Assembly: GCA_965658745.1 (NCBI GenBank)
Contig: CBFHTK010000005.1
Coordinates: 1-64,000 of the forward strand
From: JAHDFB01 sp965658745
Lineage (GTDB): Bacteria > Bacteroidota > Bacteroidia > Chitinophagales > Saprospiraceae
Direction: 5' to 3'
DNA: 64,000 bases
Below, piece after piece: positions 1 to 8,901 of this stretch (position 1 is the stretch's first letter; each line of letters starts with the position of its first letter). The notes under the pieces were generated by a model. The model was not told the DNA's origin, did not search any database, and saw nothing but the letters and a program-made list of their open reading frames with translations. A program made the position numbers and the translations under genes.

Positions 1-3000
1 TCTGTGCGGCTTATGGTTTCATCTCCGTCAATGAACTCTACCTCATAAATATATACATAAACACCACCTTGAACGTTTCTACCTTTGAAATCACCATACC
101 ATTCAAAATCTATATCCTCTGAGTAAAACATCTGTTCTCCCCAACGATTGTAAATACTGATTTTTGATGATAGAATTTCTCGGTTATCAGGATGATATAT
201 GGTAAAGAAGTCATTGACTCCGTCTTCATCAGGTGTAAAAGTATTTGGAATATATATATCAATCGATTGATCACAATCCTCAAATCGTACTAGTAAGTCA
301 ATGATTGTATCACGACATTCGTTGTATAGCGACAAGCTGTATAATCCACTTTCAATAAAGCTGTTACTCCAATCTGTAGATCCATCAAACCACTCTATTG
401 CGGTGCCCACTTGCTGTATGAGATCGACTAAAATCTCTTCACCTTCACAATCAACATATTCATCTTCTATTTCAATTTCAAAGTCCTCGTTGGGAAGCAC
501 CACGATTGTAGAATTTGAAAACTCAAGCCCACATGCATTTGAAATACTAAGACTATATGTACCTGAAGTCATAATTTCATAACTCATTTCATCGCTTCCG
601 TCTTGCCACACATAGTCAAAACTAGCCCCTTGATCTTCAGTTAAAATCAATTCTTCACCGCTACAAATCGTATCTGTTTCCGGGAAACTAAAAGGAGAAG
701 GGCTTTCGCCCAAAAGAACATTTATTGCATCGAACGTCGTTCCACATTCATTTGAAATCTCTAGCGAGTAAGTCCCAGGTTCTGTGACCAATATCTCTTG
801 ACTAGTATCATCCGTATTCCACAAATAAGTTACATCGCTATGATTTACATCAGGTCCTACTAGAAATCCATTTACATCACAAAGCAAGGTATCAGCTGGC
901 AAACTCCAACTTTCAATCGAAGGAATATAGTCAACCTGTATTGTATCTGTAACTATACTACATGAATTACTGATATTCACCCATATAGTACCTGCGATGA
1001 AGTAGCTAACCGTCTCTTCCGTTGTTCCGTTACTCCACAGTATTTCTCCTTCAAAGTCGTTTGGTAAGTTTAGATCATATTCCCAATTATCGACAAAACA
1101 GATCAACGTATCTGGTCCTAAATATACACTAGAAATTTCCGCAATTTCGTCTATCCATACACTGTCAGTTGATATACCGCACGAACTACTCAGGCTTACA
1201 CTATACCATCCCCCTTCACTCACCCATATTTGACTCTCATCAGCTCCAGTCGACCATTCTATTATTCCACTTGTATTATCTGGACTTAATAGTAAGCTAT
1301 CTCCAGAGCATAATACCATATCCTCTCCTAGACTGACCTGTGGGACTTCTTGCGTCTGTTCTACAACCACTGTATCTGACTCCGCTCCGCATTGATTACT
1401 TACGTTTACTATGTACGTTCCTGCTTGATCAATTGTAATTTCTGATGTCTGTTCTCCACTACTCCAAGTAACTTCTTCATAGAATCCTGTAGCTATGAGC
1501 GTAACGCTATCGCCTGCACAAAACTGCTGATCTACTCCTAAATCCACATTTGGGCCAAGACCCAAATCAAACACCTCTATTGTATCATTTAAACTCCCAC
1601 AAATATTTGATCCTTCAAGTATATATATTCCAGTTTCGTACACCATTTGAGAAATACCTTGTGTGCCGTTTGCCCAGGTATTCTGGTCATTCAAAACAGA
1701 ACTTGAAAGTAAAATACTATCTCCTTGGCATATGGAGACATCATCACCCAGATCTGGCTTTTGTGGTAATGGCAACTCGGTTACTGTAAAGCTATCTCTT
1801 GTCGATCCGCATCCATTTGTCAATTCCACCCAGTAAATGCCTGCTGTTCCCACAACAAAACTATCCAATGAACTACCATCATTCCACAGCACTTCAGAAC
1901 CTTCTGAATCAAGTTCATATACCAAGGTTTCTCCGAAACAGATTGAATCTTGATCAACTAAGCTTATCATAGGACGTGGTTCACCTAACAGTACAATAAT
2001 ACTGTCTTCAGCCACTCCACAACTATTACTCGCCTGAACTGAATATACGCCACCTTCCGTTATCGATATACCCGACAGATCAGAACCTGTATTCCATTCA
2101 AATATCACTCCATCTGCTTGTTCTGTCGATTCAATATAAATCGAATCTCCTTCACATAAAGTGATCGTATCCAATAATGTCAACATCGGAGCAGAACCAT
2201 TTTCTGTAATAACAATCGTGTCACTTACTATTTCACAGGCACCTTGAAAACTTGCTATATAAGTCCCCGCTCCTTGAGCCCAAATGCTAGTTTCAGTCTC
2301 TCCTGTACTCCAGTCATATATAAGTTGTGGATCATCTGATAATAGGACTGAATCTCCGGGACAAATACTTATATCATCCCCCAAATCTAAACTCTCTAAA
2401 GGTGGTTCAACTATCTCAAAGTCGTATTGATTTGTTCCACAAGCATTTGACATGGTCAACTGATAAGTACCAGGTCCGTCTGCTAAATAAAATGGATCAG
2501 TTGAATCATCTTGCCATAAATACTCTGCCTCAACAATTGGAACAAGAATGATCACCTGCTCACCTTCACAAGCTGTATTATCAGCAAAAGGAATAAATGC
2601 TGGTAATGCTGGTTCAATATCAATTGTAAAAGATTCTATATCTGAAAAACAAGAATTAAAGACTTCCACATCATACTCTCCTTCTGCAAACGCGATGAGT
2701 CCTGCCCCATTGGATCCGTCCGACCAGTTAAACGTGTTAAAAGGATCAATAAATGCAGATAGATCAATTACTACTGGCAGCTCATTCTCACATATTACGA
2801 TATCTTCAATTACGGGGAGATCAATTGAAGGGATTTGTATGACCTCAAATGATTCTTCAATCATGCCGCAGAAATAAGTTAGACTAACCGTATAACTGCC
2901 TACTTCATCAATTATTATACTCGGCCCTACAGTGCCATCACTCCAAGTATAATCACCTAAACTTCCATCTAAATCTATGGATGTCGAACTTCCTTCACAT

Positions 3001-3899
3001 ATTTCTAGCTGTGGTTCAACAAAGATGGAGGGTACATCATAAAGAGATATTACAATCTCGTCAGCTCCTTGTTCACAACTATCGATGACCTCTACAGAAT
3101 AAACACCCGGACCATCTATCTCAATTGAGCTCCCAGTTTCACCTGTGCTCCAATTTACAGTACCTGATGAAAAACCCGACTCTATGGTGTAAGGGAAGTC
3201 TGCAGGACATAAAGTTAAGTCATCTCCCAAGTCCACAGACAAAGCTCCAGGAATACCAGCATATTCAACAGAAATTGAATCAATGTATACATATGACAAT
3301 GATGGAAAACTTACACTTCGACTCATAAATTCAGTCTCAGCATCAGTTCGAAAATTACCAAAAGTTACATGCGTTTCTCCGCCAGCAGTATTATATTCTG
3401 CCGTGATTTCAAACCATTCGTCATAATTATCTATAGCTGTTTCAACCTCTACTTGAGGTTCTACTCCTACATAAGAATTAGGTGTTCCCTCTGACAAATA
3501 GACTCCCAGTCCGTTAGCTAGCGATGCAAAATCCGCATTACTGTAGTAAAGAGAAATCTGATAACATCCTGGCAGTAGAGGTTCATTAAAGGTTGCTTGC
3601 GCATACTCTCTCCATCCTGTGTTTTGTTCATAAATCACTAACCCAACGTACCCATCTCCATATAGTGAATTCTGAAATCCAATAAGGTTGTTTGGAATTC
3701 CAGAATTTCCAGTTGCGCAGACATTAAAATAATCACTTGTTGTAACAACATTATTCCACTGTGAAACTGAAAAGTCAGAAATATCTACTGGACATGAGTT
3801 ATACTCAGCAAAATTGGGATTAGGACATAAATTTTGAGCATCCGCAGTAGTGAAGCTTACTACCCACAGGGAAAATAATATAGATAATAAGCGATTCAT
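1..3899 (-). CDS. Large secreted multi-domain surface protein with C-terminal type IX (CHU_C) sorting domain, 3' end outside window
   Basis: This reading frame is open from an ATG at 3899 to the left edge, about 1,300 codons, and its stop lies outside the window. It begins MNRLLSILFSLWVVSFTTADAQ, a Sec signal peptide with a likely cut after ADA. The next ~200 residues look like a globular adhesive or carbohydrate-binding-like domain. Then come more than a dozen modules of ~80-85 residues, each with the pattern (D)T-x-C-x-G-(D/E)-x-(L/I) ... W-x-(T/D)-G ... G-x-(Y/W)-x-(V/L)-x-(V/I)-S-N-x-C-G, which fits PKD/Ig-like beta-sandwiches. Before the edge it reads IPNTFTPDEDGVNDFF and IYNRWGEQMFYS, the hallmark of the gliding-motility-associated C-terminal domain used as a type B T9SS signal. 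The role is probably cell-surface adhesion or gliding; that is inferred, since the ligand cannot be read from sequence. Confidence 0.85.
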   Translation of the reverse strand, partial: MNRLLSILFSLWVVSFTTADAQNLCPNPNFAEYNSCPVDISDFSVSQWNNVVTTSDYFNVCATGNSGIPNNLIGFQNSLYGDGYVGLVIYEQNTGWREYAQATFNEPLLPGCYQISLYYSNADFASLANGLGVYLSEGTPNSYVGVEPQVEVETAIDNYDEWFEITAEYNTAGGETHVTFGNFRTDAETEFMSRSVSFPSLSYVYIDSISVEYAGIPGALSVDLGDDLTLCPADFPYTIESGFSSGTVNWSTGETGSSIEIDGPGVYSVEVIDSCEQGADEIVISLYDVPSIFVEPQLEICEGSSTSIDLDGSLGDYTWSDGTVGPSIIIDEVGSYTVSLTYFCGMIEESFEVIQIPSIDLPVIEDIVICENELPVVIDLSAFIDPFNTFNWSDGSNGAGLIAFAEGEYDVEVFNSCFSDIESFTIDIEPALPAFIPFADNTACEGEQVIILVPIVEAEYLWQDDSTDPFYLADGPGTYQLTMSNACGTNQYDFEIVEPPLESLDLGDDISICPGDSVLLSDDPQLIYDWSTGETETSIWAQGAGTYIASFQGACEIVSDTIVITENGSAPMLTLLDTITLCEGDSIYIESTEQADGVIFEWNTGSDLSGISITEGGVYSVQASNSCGVAEDSIIVLLGEPRPMISLVDQDSICFGETLVYELDSEGSEVLWNDGSSLDSFVVGTAGIYWVELTNGCGSTRDSFTVTELPLPQKPDLGDDVSICQGDSILLSSSVLNDQNTWANGTQGISQMVYETGIYILEGSNICGSLNDTIEVFDLGLGPNVDLGVDQQFCAGDSVTLIATGFYEEVTWSSGEQTSEITIDQAGTYIVNVSNQCGAESDTVVVEQTQEVPQVSLGEDMVLCSGDSLLLSPDNTSGIIEWSTGADESQIWVSEGGWYSVSLSSSCGISTDSVWIDEIAEISSVYLGPDTLICFVDNWEYDLNLPNDFEGEILWSNGTTEETVSYFIAGTIWVNISNSCSIVTDTIQVDYIPSIESWSLPADTLLCDVNGFLVGPDVNHSDVTYLWNTDDTSQEILVTEPGTYSLEISNECGTTFDAINVLLGESPSPFSFPETDTICSGEELILTEDQGASFDYVWQDGSDEMSYEIMTSGTYSLSISNACGLEFSNSTIVVLPNEDFEIEIEDEYVDCEGEEILVDLIQQVGTAIEWFDGSTDWSNSFIESGLYSLSLYNECRDTIIDLLVRFEDCDQSIDIYIPNTFTPDEDGVNDFFTIYHPDNREILSSKISIYNRWGEQMFYSEDIDFEWYGDFKGRNVQGGVYVYIYEVEFIDGDETISRT

Positions 3900-4133
3900 A
3901 GTAGCAAGCTTAGTGTTAAATTCGTTTAAAATACGACATTAACTAAAACTGGCGTAAAATACTAATTTTTAACAGAAATATAAACTGAATGATTAAACGC
4001 TCATCAATTTGTTAAAGATAGAATATACGATCCGTGTTGGTATAGTGGCAACAACTTGGATAATAGAGACTTACACATTTACCTAAAGTATTGATGAAAA
4101 GAAGGTGAAAAAAAGATTAAAAAAACAAAGCTT

Positions 4134-4168
4134 TTTGTTTTTACAATTCTAACAATTGACTAAATTTG
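4134..4168 (+). promoter_or_regulatory. Candidate Bacteroidota-type promoter for the tRNA-Asp gene
   Basis: TAAATTTG at 4161-4168 matches the TAnnTTTG -7 element of Bacteroidota housekeeping promoters. A TTTG lies upstream at 4134-4137, but the 23-nt gap is longer than the usual ~19. The tRNA begins 40 nt downstream. The rest of 3900-4207 is AT-rich with no gene or other signal that I recognise. Confidence 0.45.
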
Positions 4169-4207
4169 CGTCGCTTTCAAAGTAAAGCACAAAATGCAAA
4201 AAGCATT

Positions 4208-4281
4208 GGTCTGGTAGTTCAGTTGGTTAGAATACCTGCCTGTCACGCAGGGGGTCGCGGGTTCGAGTCCCGTCCAGACCG
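4208..4281 (+). tRNA. tRNA-Asp (GTC)
   Basis: The acceptor stem GGTCTGG/CCAGACC is fully paired. The anticodon stem CCTGC/GCAGG encloses loop CTGTCAC with anticodon GTC at 4242-4244, and the T arm has GTTCGAGTC. The discriminator base is G at 4281, as expected for Asp, and CCA is not encoded. A terminator follows directly. Confidence 0.95.
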
Positions 4282-4282
4282 C

Positions 4283-4321
4283 AAAGGGTCTCAATTTATG
4301 ATTGAGGCCCTTTCATTTTTT
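4283..4321 (+). terminator. Rho-independent terminator after tRNA-Asp
   Basis: A 13-bp perfect stem (AAAGGGTCTCAAT with ATTGAGGCCCTTT) surrounds a 5-nt loop. It is followed by CA and then TTTTTT at 4316-4321. Confidence 0.85.
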
Positions 4322-4343
4322 ACATGTTCGTTGAACATTTGAT

Positions 4344-4417
4344 GCCTGTGTAGCTCAGCTGGCTAGAGCAGCTGATTTGTAATCAGCAGGTCGGGGGTTC
4401 GAGTCCCTCCACCGGCT
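4344..4417 (+). tRNA. tRNA-Thr (TGT)
   Basis: The anticodon arm GCTGA-TTTGTAA-TCAGC gives anticodon TGT at 4378-4380. The D arm (GCTCAGCTGGCTAGAGC) and T arm (GGGGGTTCGAGTCCCTC) are normal. The acceptor GCCTGTG/CACCGGC has one U:C mismatch at pair 4:69. It lies 62 nt after tRNA-Asp but has its own downstream terminator. Confidence 0.92.
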
Positions 4418-4425
4418 CACATAAT

Positions 4426-4459
4426 AGGGAGATAACCGAAAGGTTATTTCCCTTTTTTT
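4426..4459 (+). terminator. Rho-independent terminator after tRNA-Thr
   Basis: The hairpin AGGGAgATAACC-GAAA-GGTTATtTCCCT has a stable GAAA tetraloop and ends in a run of seven T. The following ~45 bases (4460-4505) are unusually GC-rich for this window and include a short GGGACGCATCCC palindrome; no gene is visible there. Confidence 0.85.
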
Positions 4460-4545
4460 ATGCGCCATTCTCGGGACGCATCCCGCCCGCTTTCCCGGTT
4501 CACACTAAAAGAAAAGATATTAGGTTTATCTACCTAAAAAATATT

Positions 4546-5628
4546 CTACCGTTTCCCTAACAAAGTTCTTAGAACATATTCGGCGCTCCTTATCGCTCCC
4601 TCCATATATCCTGGATGTTCACTGGATGTCTCGGTGCCCGCGAGAAACAATTGCCCATTATATAAGCTCTGTTGGTAGATTGGATGCCCTTGAAACTGAT
4701 GCGGAACAACATGTGAATCATACGTTTGATAAGTGCTCGTCTCATGAGACCACACTGTCTCGACATATTCAGGACGATCGTAGACTACTTTTCCATAATA
4801 CTTTTCCAATTGCTTCAAAACCATTGCCTTTCGTTGCTCTTTATTTAGAGATTGAAACGAACTGTTGAAGAATCCCATAAGTGCATAATACTCATCTTTA
4901 TAATCTGAGTGATCGTACATTTCAGTTACAGGACCAACATTACTAAAGATTGTGCCCGCAGTACCTTCTCTGCGCCAAAAAGGTCTATTGTATCGAAGTG
5001 CTACTTTAATGGACTCGCCCATCCATGTGTGGGTCTTTCTAGCAATAGCAACAAATTCCCTAGATAATTGAGGTTGAAAACTAATAGTTTTTACAAGAAG
5101 ATTTGGCGGAAGGGTTGAAACTACACTCGAAGCTTCAATTTTGTATTCTCCTGATTTATCTCCAATTGTTAATCCAAGTAGCGACTGATTGTCTATTATC
5201 GTTTTGACTTGACTATTGAGGTAGATCTTGGTATGAACTAGTTTATCTGCAAGTGCTTGAATAATCAGCATCGAGCCTCCTTGCACTCGATAAGTAGGTT
5301 CCTGATTTTCGGGTAGTGTTGCCAAGTAGAATGGACTTTTGGCATCGGCTTCGTAGATTACCTTTCGGTCAATCACTTGCTCAAAAATATTTACGTTGAG
5401 CTCCTGCATTAGCGCTTGCAATTGACTATGCTGCCTAAACAACCAAGTCGCACCCATTTCAACCGGAGCTAAACCATCTTTATAGTCAGTATATATTCGA
5501 CCACCGATACGTTCACGTGATTCAACAATAACGACCTTTTTATCAGCTTTCTCTAAACGATAGGCTAGCAATAAGCCCGTCAATCCAGCGCCAATGATAC
5601 ATATATCTACTTGTTGATTTTCTAACAT
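4546..5628 (-). CDS. FAD-dependent flavin monoamine oxidase family protein
   Basis: The N-terminus has the Rossmann FAD-binding signature (DICIIGAGLTGLLLAYRLE, residues ~8-26), followed by an acidic ribose-binding position (VVIVESRERIGGRIYT) that is typical of flavin amine oxidases. The C-terminus carries the second FAD contact, LFLAGTETSSEHPGYMEGAIRSAEY. The family oxidises amines with FAD and O2; the substrate cannot be assigned. At 360 residues it is shorter than the usual ~450, mostly in the substrate domain, but both FAD motifs are intact. It lies alone, tail-to-tail with the tRNA-Thr terminator region and downstream of dnaE by ~220 bp, so it probably has its own promoter. Confidence 0.85.
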   Translation of the reverse strand: MLENQQVDICIIGAGLTGLLLAYRLEKADKKVVIVESRERIGGRIYTDYKDGLAPVEMGATWLFRQHSQLQALMQELNVNIFEQVIDRKVIYEADAKSPFYLATLPENQEPTYRVQGGSMLIIQALADKLVHTKIYLNSQVKTIIDNQSLLGLTIGDKSGEYKIEASSVVSTLPPNLLVKTISFQPQLSREFVAIARKTHTWMGESIKVALRYNRPFWRREGTAGTIFSNVGPVTEMYDHSDYKDEYYALMGFFNSSFQSLNKEQRKAMVLKQLEKYYGKVVYDRPEYVETVWSHETSTYQTYDSHVVPHQFQGHPIYQQSLYNGQLFLAGTETSSEHPGYMEGAIRSAEYVLRTLLGKR

Positions 5629-5847
5629 AATTTAGCAATCTGTTCTAGGGTAAAATCAAATCTATTTGTTCAATTGATCAACTAATAATTAGAAGACGTT
5701 AAAAGTTGCAGATAAGTGGGTATATCAAATAACAAACGCTGTCTAACTCATTGGAAAGGGAAGAAAGATTGCTCAAAACTCTTCAGACATGTCATCATAT
5801 GTATTCTACAAAACCTAGTATTCCAACTTTAACCGTTTCCACAACAC

Positions 5848-8800
5848 CTACTCCATCTTCCCTCTCGGTAAGCCTATCGCTTGTTCTGATGGATAAGGCT
5901 TTCGCTGTGTACCACTGTAATCTTCCTTGAATCGAGTACGTTGATCAAACTTCTTCTTCTCATCATCTACATAGCGAGGATCTGGCTTAAAAGCTAGCCT
6001 CGCCATCTTTTCGATGACAACCGAAGGAAACGAATAATCCACATCGACCCTTCCAAGTAACAAATAACAGCCTCCTCCTTCAAATGGATATTCAATCAAC
6101 TTTCTAGGAAAATGCGTCGAATCAAAGTAATTTCCTTCAGCATCTATCCAAGTTCCAAAATTCATATTCCCCTTCACCGTCGGGACATTCTTCCTACTAA
6201 TCAAGTAAGCGACCATCTTGACCAATTGCCCTTTATGTTTCTCTAGAGCTGAAGCCATTATTGAACCTCTATAACTTGTCTCCAATAACTCAAATGGAGA
6301 ACAACTCACTGGAAATCCAAATATTTCCAATTCGTCATATGCATCTTCAAGATAACTGTGTTCCAATTCTGGTAACTTATAATCAACAGATGGCGTCTTG
6401 AACAATCGTGGGCTAGTTGTCACCGGCTTATAATTAACTAGTATCATCCTAGCCTCGATGACTAATTCACTTTTAGGTTTACCAGTAAACCTAAATGCAC
6501 CAGCATAAATTAAAACTTGAAGCGTTTCTATACCAATCGTCACGCGTTCTATAAAATCTACTAAATTCAGATATTGCCCATTTTTTTCTCGTTCTTCAAC
6601 AATATTCTTTTGAACTTCATTATCAACATTATTCAAATGAATAAATCCTAGATATACAACTTTGCCTTTTACACAAGTAAGTTTATCACTGGTATTGACA
6701 CATGGTGTTTGAATCTCTGCTCCCGCCATTCTAGCCTCATGAATATATACTTCTGTTCGATAGAACCCACCAAAGTTATTGATGACTGCAACCATAAATT
6801 CAATAGGATAATAAGTCTTGAGATAAAGACTCTGATAGCTTTCCACCGAATATGATGCTGAATGCGCTTTACAAAAAGAGTAGCCGGCAAATGATTCGAT
6901 CTGGCGATACACTTCATTGGTCAATTTTTCTGGATAACCTTTCGCTTTACAATTGGCAAAATAGCTTTCCTTTACTCGAAGAAATTCTTTCTTGGATCGA
7001 GACTTACCTGACATTCCTCTTCGTAAAATATCAGCATGCGAAAGATCTAATCCTGCAAATGCATGAGCTATCTTCATCACATCTTCTTGGTATACCATGA
7101 CTCCATAGGTATCACTCAACTGTTCCTCAAAGACTTCATGGAAATACTCAAACTGATCGGGATGGTTATGTCGAAAAACATATTCACGCATCATACCTGA
7201 CTTAGCTACTCCTGGTCTGATAATCGAAGACGCTGCAACTAGCGTATAATAATTGTTACATCTCAATCTTCGAAGCAAGCCTCTCATCGCTGGAGATTCT
7301 ATATAAAAACAGCCAAGCGTCTTCCCTTTTGCAAGATTTGTATTGACTGATATGTCATTCTTCATGATCGAAAAGTCCTCTATATCAATATCTATATCCC
7401 GATTCTCCTTGACGATTTCCACCGCATCATTGATATGACCAATCCCCCTTTGTGACAAAATATCTAGCTTCTCAAATCCTATTTCTTCTGCAACATACAT
7501 GTCAAACTGTATCGTCTGAAATCCTTTTGGTGGCATATCCAATGCACCGTAATAAGTCAGCGGCTCTTCGGAAACGATCACCCCACAAGCGTGTAAGGAT
7601 CGCTGATTTGGGAATCCCGCCAACATCTTAGCATATTTATGTACTTTTTTAACTACTGAATTCATTCGATGTGTCGAATAATGGGTTTTAGTCAATCCAT
7701 CTATCTCTTCCTTAGCAAGACCATAAGCCTTACCAATCTCACGAAAAGTACTTCTATGCTTAAAGGTTCCTATCGCTGATACAAATGCTACGCGATCACT
7801 ATCAAATCTTGTGAAAATATACTGTAGAATGTTATCTCGATCTTGCCATGACCAATCTATATCAAAGTCAGGTGGTGTCTTTCGTTCAGGATTCAGAAAT
7901 CGCTCAAAATATAGATTCAGATCCAGTGGACATATGTTGGTAATATTTAGACAATACGCAACAATACTATTGGCTCCACTTCCCCTACCAACATGGTAAT
8001 GCCCCGATGTCATACTATACTTCACTATATCCCATGTAATCAGGAAGTAACCCGAAAATTCCAGTTTATCAATGATATCAATTTCATGCAGTATACGTTT
8101 CTTAGCGTACTCATTATTTCGACCATAGCGTCGCTGCATACCCTCTAATGCGAGCTTTGTCAGCAATACTTTATCGTTGTATCTAGAATTCGTATAAGTC
8201 TTTTTATTCTTTGGAGTCTTGAAATCAAATGTGAAATTACATTGCTCGATAATGTCCTCTGTTGTCTTGATGACTCCTGGAAAATCTTCGTATTTTTCTA
8301 GTAGTTCAGACCTACTCATTAAGTACTCTGCTCGTGAAGCAAGATCCTCCTTTTTGAGATCGGATAGCAAGATATTCTTATCTATTGCCCTTAAGACCCC
8401 GTGTAATTGGTATTCTGCTTTTGTACTATATGTAATTGGATGATGGATGACTACTCGATCCTGCTGAGTATGCCATTTGCTCATCTTTAATTTATTGAGC
8501 TGTGATATTTCTACTCCTACATATTCATACGTTCTTAGATTTTTGGGCTCGAGCCCAAAAGGATATATCACGATACAATCATTCCACTCAGGTGCCCTTT
8601 CTCCCAACTTTACTCCCGAAATATGAATAGAACTCAAGTATTCGTTCATTTGGCGAAAGCCTTCTCTATTCTTAGCCAATGCTACAAAATGCTGATGATT
8701 CCCAGTTCTAAAATCAATTCCTACAATCGGTTTTATATCTAGTTCTCTACAGTCTTGCATAAAATCATAAACGCCTGTTGTATTGTTAATATCTGTTATA

Positions 8801-8901
8801 GCTAATGCATTTATACCAGCTAATTTTGCTTGCTGTACTAGCTCACTAATAGATATCGTGCCATATCTTAACGAGTATTGTGTGTGACAATTTAGATACA
8901 T
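5848..8901 (-). CDS. DNA polymerase III alpha subunit of the short, accessory (DnaE2-like) type
   Basis: This is a C-family polymerase of 1,017 residues, shorter than a replicative alpha subunit. The PHP domain is degenerate: the HxH motif reads N4-C-H6, and the usual TDH reads TDI (38). The polymerase core is intact, with HVGRGSGANSIVAYCL (~303-318), then PDFDID (344-349) carrying the two catalytic aspartates D347 and D349. The third aspartate is in EKLDILSQR. A helix-hairpin-helix/fingers region and an OB-like domain (GQLVKMVAYLISRKNV) follow. The ATG at 8901 abuts the dinB stop codon (TAGATG), so translation is probably coupled. With DinB and a divergent S24 repressor the context points to inducible translesion synthesis rather than chromosome replication. 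That role is inferred from analogous imuB-dnaE2 cassettes. Confidence 0.88.
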   Translation of the reverse strand: MYLNCHTQYSLRYGTISISELVQQAKLAGINALAITDINNTTGVYDFMQDCRELDIKPIVGIDFRTGNHQHFVALAKNREGFRQMNEYLSSIHISGVKLGERAPEWNDCIVIYPFGLEPKNLRTYEYVGVEISQLNKLKMSKWHTQQDRVVIHHPITYSTKAEYQLHGVLRAIDKNILLSDLKKEDLASRAEYLMSRSELLEKYEDFPGVIKTTEDIIEQCNFTFDFKTPKNKKTYTNSRYNDKVLLTKLALEGMQRRYGRNNEYAKKRILHEIDIIDKLEFSGYFLITWDIVKYSMTSGHYHVGRGSGANSIVAYCLNITNICPLDLNLYFERFLNPERKTPPDFDIDWSWQDRDNILQYIFTRFDSDRVAFVSAIGTFKHRSTFREIGKAYGLAKEEIDGLTKTHYSTHRMNSVVKKVHKYAKMLAGFPNQRSLHACGVIVSEEPLTYYGALDMPPKGFQTIQFDMYVAEEIGFEKLDILSQRGIGHINDAVEIVKENRDIDIDIEDFSIMKNDISVNTNLAKGKTLGCFYIESPAMRGLLRRLRCNNYYTLVAASSIIRPGVAKSGMMREYVFRHNHPDQFEYFHEVFEEQLSDTYGVMVYQEDVMKIAHAFAGLDLSHADILRRGMSGKSRSKKEFLRVKESYFANCKAKGYPEKLTNEVYRQIESFAGYSFCKAHSASYSVESYQSLYLKTYYPIEFMVAVINNFGGFYRTEVYIHEARMAGAEIQTPCVNTSDKLTCVKGKVVYLGFIHLNNVDNEVQKNIVEEREKNGQYLNLVDFIERVTIGIETLQVLIYAGAFRFTGKPKSELVIEARMILVNYKPVTTSPRLFKTPSVDYKLPELEHSYLEDAYDELEIFGFPVSCSPFELLETSYRGSIMASALEKHKGQLVKMVAYLISRKNVPTVKGNMNFGTWIDAEGNYFDSTHFPRKLIEYPFEGGGCYLLLGRVDVDYSFPSVVIEKMARLAFKPDPRYVDDEKKKFDQRTRFKEDYSGTQRKPYPSEQAIGLPRGKME

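Noticed and set aside
301..3328. Several plus-strand ORFs of 67-109 residues in the first 3.3 kb
   Set aside because: They lie antisense to the continuous minus-strand surface-protein frame, which has a signal peptide, repeated modules and a sorting domain.
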